Both the position numbers and the translations under genes were made by a program. DNA of 64,000 bases from Phlegmacium glaucopus (Eukaryota; Basidiomycota; Agaricomycetes; Agaricales; Cortinariaceae), in the NCBI GenBank assembly GCA_015039465.1, contig MU130578.1, positions 65,961 through 129,960 of the forward strand. The letters run 5' to 3'. The notes under the pieces are model-generated. The model was not told the origin of the DNA. It worked only from the letters and a program-made list of their open reading frames with translations, and made no database searches. Every line of letters begins with the position of its first letter. The stretch's first letter is position 1. Below, one piece after another: positions 41,974 to 55,098 of this stretch.

Positions 41974-44900
41974 GGTTCAGATAGTAGTAGGGGCTGGTTA
42001 AGAATGAAGTAACAATGCAGACACTTGAATGTGGGTTGTTCTGAGAGTTGAGGAGATACGTGGGCCGCATCCTGTCTTATATATTTCATCGGTGTGGGAA
42101 TGGTTCCAGATTTCCTTGAGATTTCCAGTCAAGTTCCAGTCAGCAGGTAAGTATTACTAAGTGCCGTAAGACAGGGAGGAGATCTTTGTTCTCATCAGCG
42201 ATAATGATCATGCGTCCAGTTATACTTAGAGAGGATGTACAGGAAGTTACCAAAGTTAGGGCGTACCGTATTACGTAATTTACGGGTACTGTTCAACCCG
42301 TAGGTACCTTCTGTCGACAGTACAGCCCTTTTGATCAGTCTTCATAATTTCATTATATCGTATTTCCCAAATAAATTGACTTCTTAGGCTGTGCATTTTA
42401 AATCATGTGAATTACAGGCACTAAATTTAAATACTTAGGTTCATTAAAACACCCGCCAACGTGAAATTAAGGGTCTTGTGAGTGAGGTCTTGTGTCGAGA
42501 CTAATAAATACCACCGAATTTACAATTATGGTGGATCACCAATTAAAACGTTGAAGCTTGAAGTTTTGAAGTGTCGCTCTGAAGTGTCGCTTTCATTCAA
42601 TGCGTCCATTTAAAGGTCAACTGGCTTCACCAGTAAACAAACGCCTGCTATGCTCTACCTACCTACCTACAGTCGCGCAACGAGCAAATAACAAGGTAAG
42701 AAGAACATGGCAAAATACGGAGATAGAGTAGTCTATGACCACGAGTCTGCCAGTGATATGCAAGCTAGTAAATAACGAGATGTGGTTTTGCGGTTTGCCA
42801 ATCGCAGGGTTGGGGCGATCGAAGAAAGGTCTTTATTTCCTTTGGTATCGGTAATTTGAGGTTCTAAAATTGGTCTAAGAAAACAGCAGACAAAAGAAGG
42901 AAGTAGGCATCAGCGCGGCGGTGGTGATTTATTGATTGTATATGAACTTCTAGACAGTTTATAGACTCGATGAAAACCTTCATCAAGAAGGACGACTGAA
43001 TCGCGACCTCCATCGGCTCTGGTTCGAAAAAGCCGCACCCCGAATGAGATGGGTACTCGGTGCGATGCATTCATTTGAGAATATGGAGTAGGCAAGACAG
43101 CGTTGATTAAGAGATACCAAGGGAAGGCATGGACATATTGTTGTCAAAAGTACTTGAGAAAAAGGATTCTTCAAGTGGGTCTGTCCGATCCGATCATCAT
43201 TGGGTCCTGACTCCTGAGGCTCCTGTACTGATGTGTGACGAAATTAGTCACCTGCACCTCCAACAAGCAGTTGCAAGTAAAACAATGGCATGAGCTTCAA
43301 GGGCAGGTGTGGTAACGAGAGTGAACAAGCTAGATGTCGCGAGATGAGGAAACAGCGAATGTACTATGGTGGCAACGATTTTAGAGCAACCGATACAAGG
43401 TGCCACAGTAGGAAGCACCCAATCGTCTATACATAGAGTGGCGCGCATCGAAAGGGATCAAAGTATTGGAAGAATCGCGATTCCGGAGGTCAGTCGGTGT
43501 CATGCGGTAATGCCGAGGAACAGTGCTCCCCAAGACGTGAGCGTTTTTAGCTTGGAACTGAAGAACCGTCGATTCCGTCCCGCTGATCATGAGTCTTTCT
43601 GCTTCTTCATGAGTACAGAAACCACATTGGCGCAGGGCTTCAAAAACATGTAGAATCCACACTGGATGTTTGGCGTCCATACTTCGCCTGTAAGAATGTA
43701 TATATGATAGATATCACAAGTATTGAAAAAGAATCAGCCAAAAAAATCGGTATTGAACAGGCTCTTAATCTGTATGCGCGGTGTTTCACAACACAAGATC
43801 AACGCTAAAGCGTCTTTATCGTGTGGGAAACTTCATGCCAATACGCTGGATGTTTGTGATTTCATGCGCGCATGAAAGCTTGGGCATAATCGAATGTGGT
43901 TAACACCGAATTCTCAAACTGGCCAGCGTTCTGTGAGAACCCCATGGTCAATGGGTTGTGTCGAAAGGAAAAATTAGAAATCTAATGCTGACTTGAATCC
44001 AGCGAGTTGAGGGCAAAGCGATACGGTCGGTTGGCGACAGTAAGTAAAAGTCGCTCTTTGTGGCGAATTCCTAGGAGACATGGATCCTGATGATACCAGC
44101 TGAGGTACACTGCTGCGCAAACAAGGACAGGCCCGCACGGACCAGAAACTAGGTGGGGTTTCAAACGCATACATTCCCAGATAGAAAGCCACGAAAGTTC
44201 CCAGTGGGAATGATAAGTGGCACACTGGTGAGGATAACAAACTGATTTGCCCTCCATCGAGAATAGTTCAAACAAACGTGCCTAAGTAAATGCGTCATTC
44301 GCTGCCAGAGCTGTTCGAAGTCGTGCGTAAAAACATGCTGAGCCTGCAAGCAAGATTTGCGCAGCCATAAACGCAGCCCGAAAATATGTTCAACGGAAGG
44401 AGTAAATAGGGACCAAGAGGTGAGAAAGAGTCATACACGAGGAGTTTGTCTTCTAAGAGCACTCAAGTACTTCACCAGCCTGAGCTAAGGCATGCACACC
44501 TCACCACATCACGTGACTAAGCGCTTGGAAATTGTCTTATCGGGTCGCAGGGCACCCTAGTAAATAGATATATTGAGAACCTCCTGCAACCAATTTTTTG
44601 AATTAGGACCTAGTAGAGATGCTATTCAAGAAATACACCATTTTTTACTGCATTTTCGGACTTGAGAAGACTCAGAAGCTACTACTCATGCGCAGCCCAG
44701 GAGGTCTCTAGGAGTCCTCAGAAACCTAGGTAAATGGGCCAGTGAAAGGCTGCCTGTCAGAGAAGCCTCACTGAGCGGTCACACAGCTTGATAGGACCAC
44801 GTTGTATTGTCGAGAACGAGACAGATACGAGTACAAGCGTAACGGTAAGAATGTAGAAGTAGGAAATGAGAATCTCCCTGTATACTGTCCGATCGCGTGA

Positions 44901-46043
44901 CGTGAATAAAAGATAAGAGAAGAAAACCTCGACAGACGAGTAAGACTGGCAGCCAGGCTTACAGCCAGTGGAAATACCAAAAAAACTAGGTGAGATAAAG
45001 CCAATGAACCCCCCTTCTATCAAGGAGGAGGATCTTGAGTCTAACATGATAGAATCCCTTGAAAATTTCACTATTGTCGAAATGTGCAGGTATTTAATTC
45101 AATTCTCTCCCTCAAATATAATTTGACTATTTACTTGACTTCACTAGATTTTCACAGTGTTCACGCCAATTTACAGATGCATACAAGCGTGGTTTGACCA
45201 GAAAAGAAACTGCTTGGGCAAACAACAGATACCGTGGACGCCGTTGCATGCCCGCCGCGCTTGTGAAGGATGTGGGAGGGGCGGGCTTGTGGTAATGTAT
45301 TTTAGTTGTCTTCGTTTTGATATGGTGTTAGTACCTATCTTACACTAATTCCGCTCGTAAATGCAAAGGCGGCTCTGTTTGGGAAGCTGCGTGTCACGAA
45401 ATGTCACATGCACGTGATATGGTGATGACCTTACCCGAAATATCATATCGGTCCAGGTCGTCGAACTCGTAGTTTACTCCGCCAAAAATGGCCTTTTAAC
45501 CAGGAAAGCCTTGCGCACAGTTATAACTGTTGTATATTGCAACCAGAAGGGTCTCCGGAAGGAAAACATTCTTTCGGCACGTAAGCTTAGCAAGTTCGCA
45601 ACTTATCGAACATCGATGAGGTGGGTAAGTCTAACGACAGACCAGTGGAGCGACTAGCCTAACCATGACAGATCGGGCTAACCTGTAAGCGGTATAAATA
45701 CAAGTGAGATTGCACTTGTGGTATGGTCGCTCACGCGCCGTGTAAGCTCCAACTCGCGAGTCGTAGCAACTGTCCATGTCGCCGGCAGTTATATTCGAGC
45801 ATGAGAAAGTCCTGCAAGTGTCATCGTCGATAGAGCTCATCTGAATGAATAAATTCAAGAACAATGTGCTGGCATGGAGATGGAGTCGGCATTTTAACCC
45901 TGCATGGCTATCATCTTTATTCAAACTCCGCCTTTGTCAGCCTTTTTCAATCAATCGGCTCTTCATCAAACGACCAACCCTTTGTAAATTGAACCTCCCA
46001 GAAAATTTAACAAAAAAACCGTAAAAAAATAATTCCTTGAACG
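41974..46043. other. Long region without a supported gene
   Basis: About 4 kb. Frames at 42864-43070, 43381-43680, 43982-44275 and 44757-45071 (minus) and short plus frames lack domains, and no splice chain could be built. Minus pieces at 43982-44349 and 43381-43680 could be exons of one unrecognised gene. CTAC repeats occur near 42655. CT-rich sequence before 46044 is the NAP1 promoter. Nothing else is assigned. Confidence 0.4.
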
Positions 46044-47806
46044 ATGTCTGCCAACGTCCCCATTTCCGGCCCCGGCATTACCGCGCCTACACCCCAAAAT
46101 ACCCCTCTCAACCAAGGACCTATCGCATTGGGTCTTTCCAGACCGACTGTCCCTGCTATTTCAGAGGATGGCGAGGAAGGTGCTTCTGACGAGCCTATGG
46201 AGAATATCACTACCGAGGGTGCTCTATCGGGTATCGAACAACATATGCTGGGTTTGGTCCAAGGCAAGCTGGCTGGATTGCTCGGAAAAAGCTCTGGTTA
46301 CATCGAGGGTTTGCCGCTTGATGTCAAGTTGAATGTGGAGGGGCTGAAAGGTGTCCAAGTCAAACAAAATGAGCTACAGAATAAGTACAAGCGGGAATGT
46401 TTGGAGTTGGAGAAGAAGGTGTGTTTTTTGCCTTCTTTTCTTCTCTTATCTTTTTTTTTTGGCGACTTTGTTGGAAGTCGTGTTCTCGATAGTCTGTTCT
46501 CTAGTCGAACTTATCGATCTACTCTTATCATCAAACTGTTCGTTCTCGAGATTGAAAGGCGTTTGAGACGTGTCTTTGTTTCAATCTATGCCTTATCGCG
46601 CCATCGGGGGGGCCATCAGTCGACTGACTCATTATACCTTGTCGTTTATTTTTTGTTAATCTTCTAAATCTCTTCGCAATCTCATCAACCTTCCAATAGT
46701 ACCTCGAACTTCAAAAACCACTATACGAGCGTCGAAACGCCATTATCATAGGCGCATCTGCGGCCTCCCCCGAAGAAATCGCCGCAGGTGAAGCAGCAGC
46801 TATCAAAGAGGATGAATCATACACGCCATTAGTCAAAGACGTCCCTCCTTCCTCAACCGGTATCCCAGAGTTTTGGTTCACCGCTTTGAGGAACCACATG
46901 GCTCTATCGGAGTTAATCACGGAAAGAGATTCCGCTGCCCTCAAGCATCTGGTCGACGTGCGGCTCGAGTACCTCACAGAAGAAGATGAAGTCAAGATGC
47001 AAGGCAAACCAGGTTTCAAGATCCTCTTCGAATTTTCTCCGAACGATTTCTTTGAGAATAAGATATTGGAGAAGACGTATCTATATCAGGAAGAAGTTGG
47101 CTATTCTGGTGATTTCATTTATGACCATGCTATTGGGACGAAGATCCAGTGGAAGGAAGATAAGGACTTGACCAAGGAGTTTGAGATTAAGAAGCAGAGG
47201 AATAAGAGTGCGTGATTCCACATTTCCTACGCATTCTATTGCTAACATTCCTTTTTTTCTTTCAGATACCAACCGCACTCGCCTCGTTCGTAAAGCCCAC
47301 CCAACAGCCTCTTTCTTCAACTTCTTCTCTCCACCCGTTCCTCCGACAGATGAAGGTATCGAGAATGGTGAATACGAAGACGATGAAGTCTTGGAATTGG
47401 AAGCAAAACTCGAAATCGACTATCAGATTGGCGAAGATCTTAAAGAGAAGGTTTGTTTCTTCTCTTTTTCTCGCGCCTTCAATTCTAATGCTGATTAATT
47501 TTCCTTATAGATCATCCCTCGTGCTGTAGATTACTTCACCGGTAAAGCCCTCGAGTACGAGGTCGATGAAGATGAAGATGATGATGGCGGTGATGATGAT
47601 GATGAGGACGACGACGAATTTGATGATGTTAGCTCGGATCCTTTTCTGTTCTCTTTCCGTGATAGCACTGACACAATCTTTTTTAAATACAGGACTCAGA
47701 TTCTTCCGACGAGGTTCCTGTGCGTCGACGTGGACCTCAGAAAGGTCGTCCTCAAGGTGCCACTACAGGCACCAGTTTAAACCCGGACGAATGCAAACAA
47801 CAATGA
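46044..47806 (+). CDS. NAP1: Nucleosome assembly protein NAP1
   Basis: Five exons (46044-46418, 46700-47207, 47266-47450, 47511-47627, 47693-47806) encode 432 residues. The NAP core is clear: LPLDVKLNVEGLKGVQVK, then a long dimerisation helix, GIPEFWFTALRNH, TLxFxFSPNDFF-like FEFSPNDFFENKIL, and HPTASFFNFFSPP. A highly acidic tail (Asp/Glu run around 47565-47625) binds histones. The protein ends CKQQ, a CaaX-type prenylation motif conserved in NAP1. It chaperones H2A-H2B between cytoplasm and nucleus. It is intact and the first intron (~280 bp) is the longest. Confidence 0.95.
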
Positions 47807-48290
47807 GCGGGGTAGTTGGGGGGGGAATAGCTAGGATAATTCATTGGTGAATGAATTCATCGATCGCTTTGGGAAACTAAGAGATTGAACAACTCCCTTT
47901 TTCTTGTCCATTGTGTTCTTATTCGTCTTCTCTTTTTTTGCATTGTTGGGCCCCTTGACTAATCCATACCTATCGTGATTGGGGTCGTATTGAAATATGT
48001 GCTGAAATATGAATCTCTTCCATCCTCTGTTTTCCTGTGTTCTTACAAATTATTTATTGATCGAAACTGACTCTCCTTGAACTTAGCTGTGAACATGTGT
48101 GAGTACCACTTGTATATAGACTTACCAGTTGGGCACGAACAACTTTTTGTCTGGTTTATCAGTTTGGCTGACAAATAAAGCAAAAAATTGTTTCGCGATC
48201 AACTCCACTCACTACTCATAGCCTCACTCTCTTACCCACACTCTTTTTTTTGTTCTACACACTTATTTTTCTTTTAAAAGCAGCACAGAT
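47807..48290 (+). promoter_or_regulatory. Intergenic with CT-rich promoter tract
   Basis: From about 48195 to 48285 the plus strand is strongly pyrimidine-rich (CTCACTCTCTTACCCACACTC and similar, then poly-T), the pattern seen just upstream of transcription starts of well-expressed fungal genes. It precedes the secreted protein gene at 48291. The first ~250 bp belong to the NAP1 3' end. Confidence 0.35.
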
Positions 48291-50082
48291 ATGTTCTGTC
48301 GGTCTCTGCTTACCATCGTCGTGGCAGCAGTCCACGCCTCCAGCGTAGCGGCGGCTGCAGTAGCCGCCAGCACAGGAGGCCCAGCAGGTTGTGTTACCTT
48401 TGATGTTCATTGGAACTTGCTAGCGTTTGGGTTCAACGGCAAAGACTATAACGCTGGAGCTCAGGATACGTGGTCATCATCGACAGGTAAGAGGGACCTT
48501 TTTCCCTGGTTCATCTCGTTGTCTGTTTGCCAGCGGAGTGTTGACGGTGAATCGACTTACTAGGATCGTTGACGGACATTACTGCTACTGGTCGACCGTG
48601 AGTTCTCGATTTTTAGTAACTAGGTGGATGGCGTTCCTCAACTTGTATTATAAACGACATCACAGGCCGTTCAACTCAGTCAACACGACCTGTTACCTCT
48701 CCCAGGTAATGAGTTTCTCTCTGTCGTTTTCAAAAAAACGCTTAACTGATTCCTCTGGCGGGGTAACATCACTAGTTTACAAACGCGATCTACATTCTCA
48801 ATGCAGACACTGCCAACCCATCTTCTATTTACATTTACGATGCTACCGCCAGCACATGGTCCACCCAACAGGTTGTAACGGGCACTTTCGACCCTTCAAA
48901 CTTCGCCACCATTTTGGACCATGATACGAATGTGTTTTGTGAGTTTTTTTTTATCTTTCCGTTTCGTTGTCCTTTGTCATTCCTACACGCTGTGCGTAAT
49001 GGAAAAATTGAACACCTCTTAATTATCGTTCATTTCACATACGCCTGAGCACATTTCAATGTTTAGCCAGAAAAACTTTCCTCGAAGAACTATTAACTCA
49101 CTGTTCTTTCCAATAGATGCCTTCTCAAATGGTGAACTTTTCTCACTCGACATGGCCCTCCTCAAAGCCGCCAGCTCTACTCCTATCCCATGGGTAGATG
49201 TACAAAAGCCTGATTTACCCAGTGGATATCAGCCAGTGATGGCTTTGGCGCAGAACCATGTCCATTTCTTGGACGTGCCGGGGTTACCAGCGGGTAGTGC
49301 TAGGATTTTCGTTATTCACTGTGTGTTTTCTCACTTTTTTGACTCTTTGTTTCCACTGAGCTGTTTTTTTTTTTGTATTAGTCTCGTTCTTGCAACCCGA
49401 GCCACAATCATACGGAAGCTTCCCGAATACACATGGTCGAACAACTTCTTTCTTCCTTGATTCGGGTGTTCAACAAGAGTTTGCTTATATACCGGATGAT
49501 GGATCTGCGACTTATGTTATCAATGTCGAGGTGAGTTTTTCTTACCGTCGTTGCTTTCCGAATCCAAAATGCTAAAAAAATATGTTGTTGCTATGATTTT
49601 AGTCAAACACTACCAAGACGCTTACTGGTCCTACTCAAAAAGATCCTTTCGCTACATACAGTGCTTCGACGAGCGCTTTGGTTCAATTGACTACAAGCGG
49701 CAACGTAGCGTTCTTGGCTTACGATCCAAATACTACGACGAGCGGTAAGCAACACTTCTTTCCCCTTTTAACTCAAAACATCAAAGATGCCTATACTAAC
49801 GATTTCGATAAAGGCGGTACTTGGAACACCATCTCTAAAATCCCAGTAGCAACTTTTGTATCCTCTAATTCCGGTTCTAATACATCCAGTTCTGCTTCCG
49901 GTTCTGCTTCCGGTTCTGCGTCAACAGCCACGTCGACATCCACCGGCTCCTCAAGCTCAGGCAGTAACGGGAATTCTACGGGTGGTTCGTCTAGTGTTAG
50001 AGCAGCCGTACAGAGTGGCAGTATACTATGGGTTGGTATGGCTTTTGGTGTATCGTTGAGTTCTGTTGGGTTGTTGATGTAA
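48291..50082 (+). CDS. Secreted, probably GPI-anchored cell-wall protein
   Basis: Eight exons (48291-48486, 48564-48597, 48666-48705, 48776-48938, 49117-49320, 49382-49530, 49603-49744, 49814-50082) give 398 residues. A signal peptide is evident (MFCRSLLTIVVAAVHASSVAA). The ectodomain contains repeated beta-like strands (IYIYDATASTWST, HVHFLDVPGL, GVQQEFAYIPDDGSATYVI), suggestive of a propeller-like fold. A Ser/Thr/Gly-rich stalk follows, then a hydrophobic C-terminus (SILWVGMAFGVSLSSVGLLM) preceded by small residues, as in GPI-anchor signals. The family resembles uncharacterised agaricomycete surface proteins; no enzyme motif is seen. Confidence 0.8.
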
Positions 50083-51744
50083 TCGCGGATTGAGTGCACC
50101 TTTACTTATGCCTGGAACAAGAAGTATGACTTAGTTTTGTCTCGCTTTTGAGAACATTATTTCTTTCAAAGTTGGATATATATTTTTACATACTGTTCTG
50201 AAGGACCTTTCTTTTGATACCTACAGACTCTATATGTCCTTAAAGACACATACCCAAATCTTCATAACGGTTTGCTTGGATATGCTGCAGAGTAATAGAT
50301 TCACATTTAGGCAGGCTTATAATTGGTAACATTAAGTTCAATGGACTTATGTAGACCTGTGACTGTTCCCTCTATGATGTGACGGCTGCGCAGAACCTCG
50401 ATAGAGGACCTGTACGGCTGAGTTTAAAACAGGGGGGTAGCGACTATGATCGAGCAGCTGTCACTGTGTCAGGAATTGTTCGAAAGAATCACCTAATAAG
50501 GCAGGATACCAAATCACGTAGATCTTGAAATCTCAATTTCTCAAAGAGGAAGCATATCATGTGACCATTTCCTCGCATCACGCAAACCCCTGTCGAATTT
50601 TGAATATGTACATCTGCTCTCTGTCGCAATGGCTCTCCCAGACTCTTCCCAGAACCAAGTATACACTCTGACAAGTGCCTTTGGCATTACTCAGTCTCAG
50701 GAATCACACACTGCAGGTCAACCCGGAAATGATCCAGGCTCGTCTTGCTTTGCTGTTGCCAAGGGGGCACCGGGATTGAAATGCCGGACCGGTACCTGGT
50801 TAGTTAGTCCAGCCGGAGGCCCCAAAAAAAAAAAAGGACTTCACCAGAACAAGGGTTTAAAACATCAATTTGAAGCTTACTACATGCATAAGATGTGCAG
50901 AAATGAGTTTCTCTAGTAGCATAGGTCTGGTGTAGGTAGATAAGACTGTAATATTCATATTTTATGGGTGATCACACTATTTAAAACCAGTATCTATAGG
51001 CAATTTGAAATGCAACTGAATATCCCTTCACCCAGGTACTTGATGGTTGATCAGGTGGCACAATCAAATGTAATCAGTCTGGCTGTGAAACTCAATGGGT
51101 AAGTACCACATTATCAAGTAGGATTGTGCTGCATTACTTACCTGAGATGTTAGTATCACCTCTAATACCTAGAGTTGGAGCCCCAGAATTAGGTTTGCAC
51201 TGCTTGCGAGGTGTCTTCTGAGGCAAGGGGAGGCAAGTGAGCACGGAGGTGAGGATAGGATGACGTCATATTGCCATATATAGATGTGTGCCTGATTACA
51301 TAAGTTAGTTAGTCCACCCAAAGTTGGCTTAAAAAATAAATCGACCCCGGGTATTTTTTTTTGATCCTGGTGCCCCCTTGGCTGTTGCTGGTAGTATTGC
51401 CAAATCTCAAAACCTAGTTCAATGCCAGAGGTCTCGCACCATGCCATGGAATCAAGAGCCAATCAATTTACAAATAACTGAGACGATCAAAGAAATTGAT
51501 CGTGGTCTATGGTAAGCACTGGTCGCTTTAATTTCCTTTTATGTCCCTTGGCCACTACGGGGCCACTTTTTGCTTTACCCATTGTTATACCTTAGTATAT
51601 ATAGTACAGTAGTGCTCCAACTATTCTTCGTGTTCTCAATTTTTATCTCACACATAGCTCATTAGGTTAGAAGCTTCTTTCTCGTGTTCTCAATTTTTAT
51701 CTCACACATAGCTCGTTAGGCTCCTGCCTCGAGCTCGATATTTT
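50083..51744. other. Unassigned sequence and left flank of DIRS element 2
   Basis: No gene is supported; the 95-residue frame at 50629-50916 has no domain. A 39-bp direct repeat (TCGTGTTCTCAATTTTTATC..) occurs at 51628-51666 and 51682-51720, just before the gag frame, after a TATATATAG box near 51597. It may be the promoter or terminal region of the element. Confidence 0.45.
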
Positions 51745-51771
51745 TTCACAGGCACCATTCCACATCCTGAC

Positions 51772-52875
51772 TTGCGTCGCGGACCTGGTGGTCGCTTCCT
51801 TAGTCGAGCCCTTAGTATTGATCCCCACTGCAATCCAGTGGCATCTACTTCAGCTCCTATTCCCATTGAGAATTCCCAAGTGGCATCATTGCCTTCTGAA
51901 TCCGAGCTTTCATCTGTCCCCGAATTTTCAGATATGTCTGATCCTATTAGCCCACAGGCCCCTGAGCCTGCGACCTCATCGACCTCATCTACCCTTCCTA
52001 CCAATCTACCGGAACTTGGGACTCCGTCCGTGACCTCGGTGAACTTCTCTATGGAAGCCTTTGCGTTGCTGCTTCAGCGCTTAGGATCCCCAGCCACTCA
52101 GGCTACTGGAACCATCCCTATTACGAGTCTTACACAGTCTCTCAGCCCCCCCCCTTTCCATTCCTCCGCGTCATCGGTAATCCCTACTGGTGAGTCTCTG
52201 TATGACTTATTTCCCCTTGTCGAGACAGGCGTCATTCTGGAGATCACGAAGCACACTTTCAAGCCCCTCGATCTCTTTAAACTTGACCCGACTTTACATG
52301 ACAAGAACATGGACTCGAAAACCACGTTGGATGTTTAGAATGGCTCCATCACAGCTAGAGCACGGTCCGGTTCTCTTCGTGACTATCCTCAGTTTCCCTC
52401 CCTCCTCGAACCATTAATGGTGTATTTTAATATACTATCTGCTTATGCTGCGTCCTCTGGAAACGTCAACGCTACCTATGCCATCGCCCAGGGAACTTGC
52501 ATATACGTACAGCATTTGTCGACGCTGAACCGCTCCTACAACTGGCATGCAGTCCTCCAGTACCACAAGGCTTTCTTCCTCGTCCGTTGCCGTGAGATGT
52601 TGAGGGGTGACTATACGGGTTGGACACGATCTGATGGGCAGTTGATGAACACTCATTTGTACCATCAGCTTCGCTCCTCGTCTTCCCCTTCCAGCTCTGC
52701 CCGGACCACTTCTCAACCAGCACCTCCCAAGCAACTGCCGATTACTCAGCAGACATGTTTTTCTTTCAACAAAGGGTCTTGCTCGGTTTCGCCATGCCCC
52801 TCTGGCCGGATTCACAAATGCCAGAAATGTGACGACCCCAACCATGGCGCGCATGCCTGTGGCAAGTCCACTTAG
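51772..52875 (+). pseudogene. DIRS gag-like protein with a single in-frame stop
   Basis: One frame from upstream of 51772 to 52875 is broken only by TAG at 52336-52338, between TLDV and NGSITARARSGSLRDYP. The N-terminal third is Pro/Ser-rich; the middle reads like an agaricomycete DIRS gag (AIAQGTCIYVQHLS). The C-terminus has a zinc-binding pattern: CFSFNKGSC, then HKCQKC and HGAHAC. The start is not resolved (GTIPHPDLRRGPGG lies before the first candidate, after a CAG acceptor-like site). Confidence 0.7.
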
Positions 52876-53274
52876 GTCCTTGGCAGAGCGAAACGGGTCT
52901 CCAGGTCTGGTACCGTCCGCTCTTGCCATCTCAACAAACCTGATGTTTCGAAATCTTTTGTTTTTTATTCCGGATTCTCCCCGTCTTTACCTCACTCGGA
53001 GCTTTTCACCCCTCTTTCAATACCTCCTACACGTCCGAATACAGATCCTCATTGCAACCTTCCCATCCCACATTCTCTGATTCCACCTTGTGTTACCACC
53101 CCTCTCATTCATAACGCTTGGGATTTTTACCTTTCTGATTATCCTGATAGAACCTTTGTATCAACTCTACTTCACATAATTCAATTTGGTGCAAAAATTG
53201 GTTTTGAAGGCCCAGAAGTTGTTCGTCCTTGCAAAAATCTGAAGTCAGCTTTTGAACACCATGACTTTATTGAC

Positions 53275-55098
53275 TTGTCCATCGAGTCATTACTATTGGG
53301 TGGTCATATTCAGGGTCCATTTTCAACCCCTCCACTCCCGTCTTTACGGTGCTCTCCACTAGGTGTAGCTACTCGAAAGCGATCTTCCAAACTACGTGTG
53401 ATTAATCACCTTTCATGGCCGGAAGGATCCTCTGTCAATGATGGCATTGCGGATTCGGAAGCCTTCATTTCCTACAACATGTTTGAATGTGCCGTCGATG
53501 ACCTGGTGGCATCAGGACCTGGTTCCTTGATGGCGAAACTCGATCTTAAAGATGCGTTTCGTCACATCCCTATTAGGGCAGCAGATTGGCATCATATGGG
53601 GCTTTCCTGGGAGGGGAAGCTCTATTTCTGTCTTGTTTTGACTTTTGGTCTGCGTTCTGCACCATATATTTTTAATCTTTTCGCGGAAGCCCTGCATTGG
53701 ATAATCCAACGCCATATACCTGCTCGACTTCGTCACTATCTTGATGATTTCTTTTTAATTTTCCATCCCTCCGATTCCTCAGACTATGGTACAGCTGCTG
53801 TCGAATGGGTTATGGGTTTGGGTCAAGACCTTGGTCTAAAGTTTCAGGACTCCAAAACTGTGTGGCCTGCAACTCGTATCGAGTTCCTCGGTTTGGAATT
53901 GGATTCAGTAGCTATGGAAGCTCGCCTTCCTCCTGATAAGCTTTCTTACCTCAATGAGCTCCTTTTTATGTGGTCTAGTAAACGGACAGCGGTGCTTTGG
54001 GAAGTTCAAGAGCTTATAGGTTTCTTGCAATTCACCTCCCAGGTCATCCCCCGGTCCCGTTCTTTCCTGCGCCGCCTTATTGATTTCTCAATGAAATTCA
54101 AATCCCCTTTCTCTCGGCTCCACATCCCATCTAGTGCCCGTTATGACATCAGCTGGTGGCGGCATTTCTGCAACCCATGGAATGGAGTTCGTCTCCTCCA
54201 TTCTTCAAGGCCATCTTTCAATTTATATACTGATGCCAGTGGCCGGAAAGGACTCGGTGGAATTTTTGATTCGTTTTGGTACTCTTCTCGGACTCCTCGT
54301 CGCTTTCAAAGCCGTGACATTCAATTTAAGGAGATTTTCGCAGTCCTCCATGCTATTCTCCGATGGGGTGATCTATGGCAGGGGCACCACATTGTGATCC
54401 ACTGTGATAACCAAGACGTGGTTGCCTGGCTGAATTCAGGGACCTGCCGCTCGTCTCATGCAATGCCCATTGTGCGGCTGATCTCCATGATGGCTGCTTG
54501 TCTTGATTTCTCTTTTTCTTGTATCTGGATTCCATCTAAAGTGAACGCGCTTGCTGATGCAGCTTCTCGTTTTCAGTACAGACACCTTTTCCAACTGGCC
54601 CCTTGGCTACTCAAGGCCTCCTCTCCTCCGAAATCCCAGCTTATTGGTATGAAGCGCACTCTCACCTCTCTCGACAGGTCTGTTTCTACCTATGGCATGG
54701 CCTCGCTTCCAGCACTCGGAAAACCTATTCGTCGGGACAACGCTCCTATATCGACTTCATACGGATCCGTCCTTCCCTCCTCATCCAGCCAGGCCAGTTC
54801 CTCCCAGCCACCATCCAAGGGATACTCGAATGGGTTGCTTTCCTCAGCGATCGCAGGATCATGCCCAAAACAATTAAATCCTACCTCTCCAGTGTTCGTT
54901 CCTTACACGTCGACGCAGGCCTTCCATTTGAGCCATGTGAATCCCCCACTATCCAGCGGGTTATCAGGGGGATCAGACGTTACTATGGGGAACAACAGCG
55001 TAAACCGAAGATGCCCATCACCATCAGCATCCTCCAGATGCTTGCAGCTATCCCCGGTGACCTTAACACGCTGGGCAATGCCAACTTTGATGCAGTAA
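53275..55098 (+). CDS. DIRS-type reverse transcriptase/RNase H
   Basis: The frame is open upstream of 53275 as well (about 53090 onward: DFYLSDYPDRTFVSTL). RT blocks: LRVINHLSWPEGSSVND, LMAKLDLKDAFRHIPI, GLRSAPYIFNLFAEAL, catalytic YLDD, EFLGLELD. RNase H acids: LYTDASGRKG, FKEIFAVLHA, IHCDNQDVV, ADAASRFQ. The functional part ends near 54600; the rest of the frame overlaps the recombinase in another fr​ame and is probably not meaningful. Catalytic residues are intact. Confidence 0.88.
   Translation: MSIESLLLGGHIQGPFSTPPLPSLRCSPLGVATRKRSSKLRVINHLSWPEGSSVNDGIADSEAFISYNMFECAVDDLVASGPGSLMAKLDLKDAFRHIPIRAADWHHMGLSWEGKLYFCLVLTFGLRSAPYIFNLFAEALHWIIQRHIPARLRHYLDDFFLIFHPSDSSDYGTAAVEWVMGLGQDLGLKFQDSKTVWPATRIEFLGLELDSVAMEARLPPDKLSYLNELLFMWSSKRTAVLWEVQELIGFLQFTSQVIPRSRSFLRRLIDFSMKFKSPFSRLHIPSSARYDISWWRHFCNPWNGVRLLHSSRPSFNLYTDASGRKGLGGIFDSFWYSSRTPRRFQSRDIQFKEIFAVLHAILRWGDLWQGHHIVIHCDNQDVVAWLNSGTCRSSHAMPIVRLISMMAACLDFSFSCIWIPSKVNALADAASRFQYRHLFQLAPWLLKASSPPKSQLIGMKRTLTSLDRSVSTYGMASLPALGKPIRRDNAPISTSYGSVLPSSSSQASSSQPPSKGYSNGLLSSAIAGSCPKQLNPTSPVFVPYTSTQAFHLSHVNPPLSSGLSGGSDVTMGNNSVNRRCPSPSASSRCLQLSPVTLTRWAMPTLMQ

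Noticed and set aside
43248..45071. Minus-strand frames of 60-100 codons
   Set aside because: Possibly one unrecognised gene, but I could not build a splice chain or see a domain, so no CDS is claimed.
50629..50916. 95-codon plus frame
   Set aside because: Contains a homopolymer-derived Lys run and no recognisable motif.
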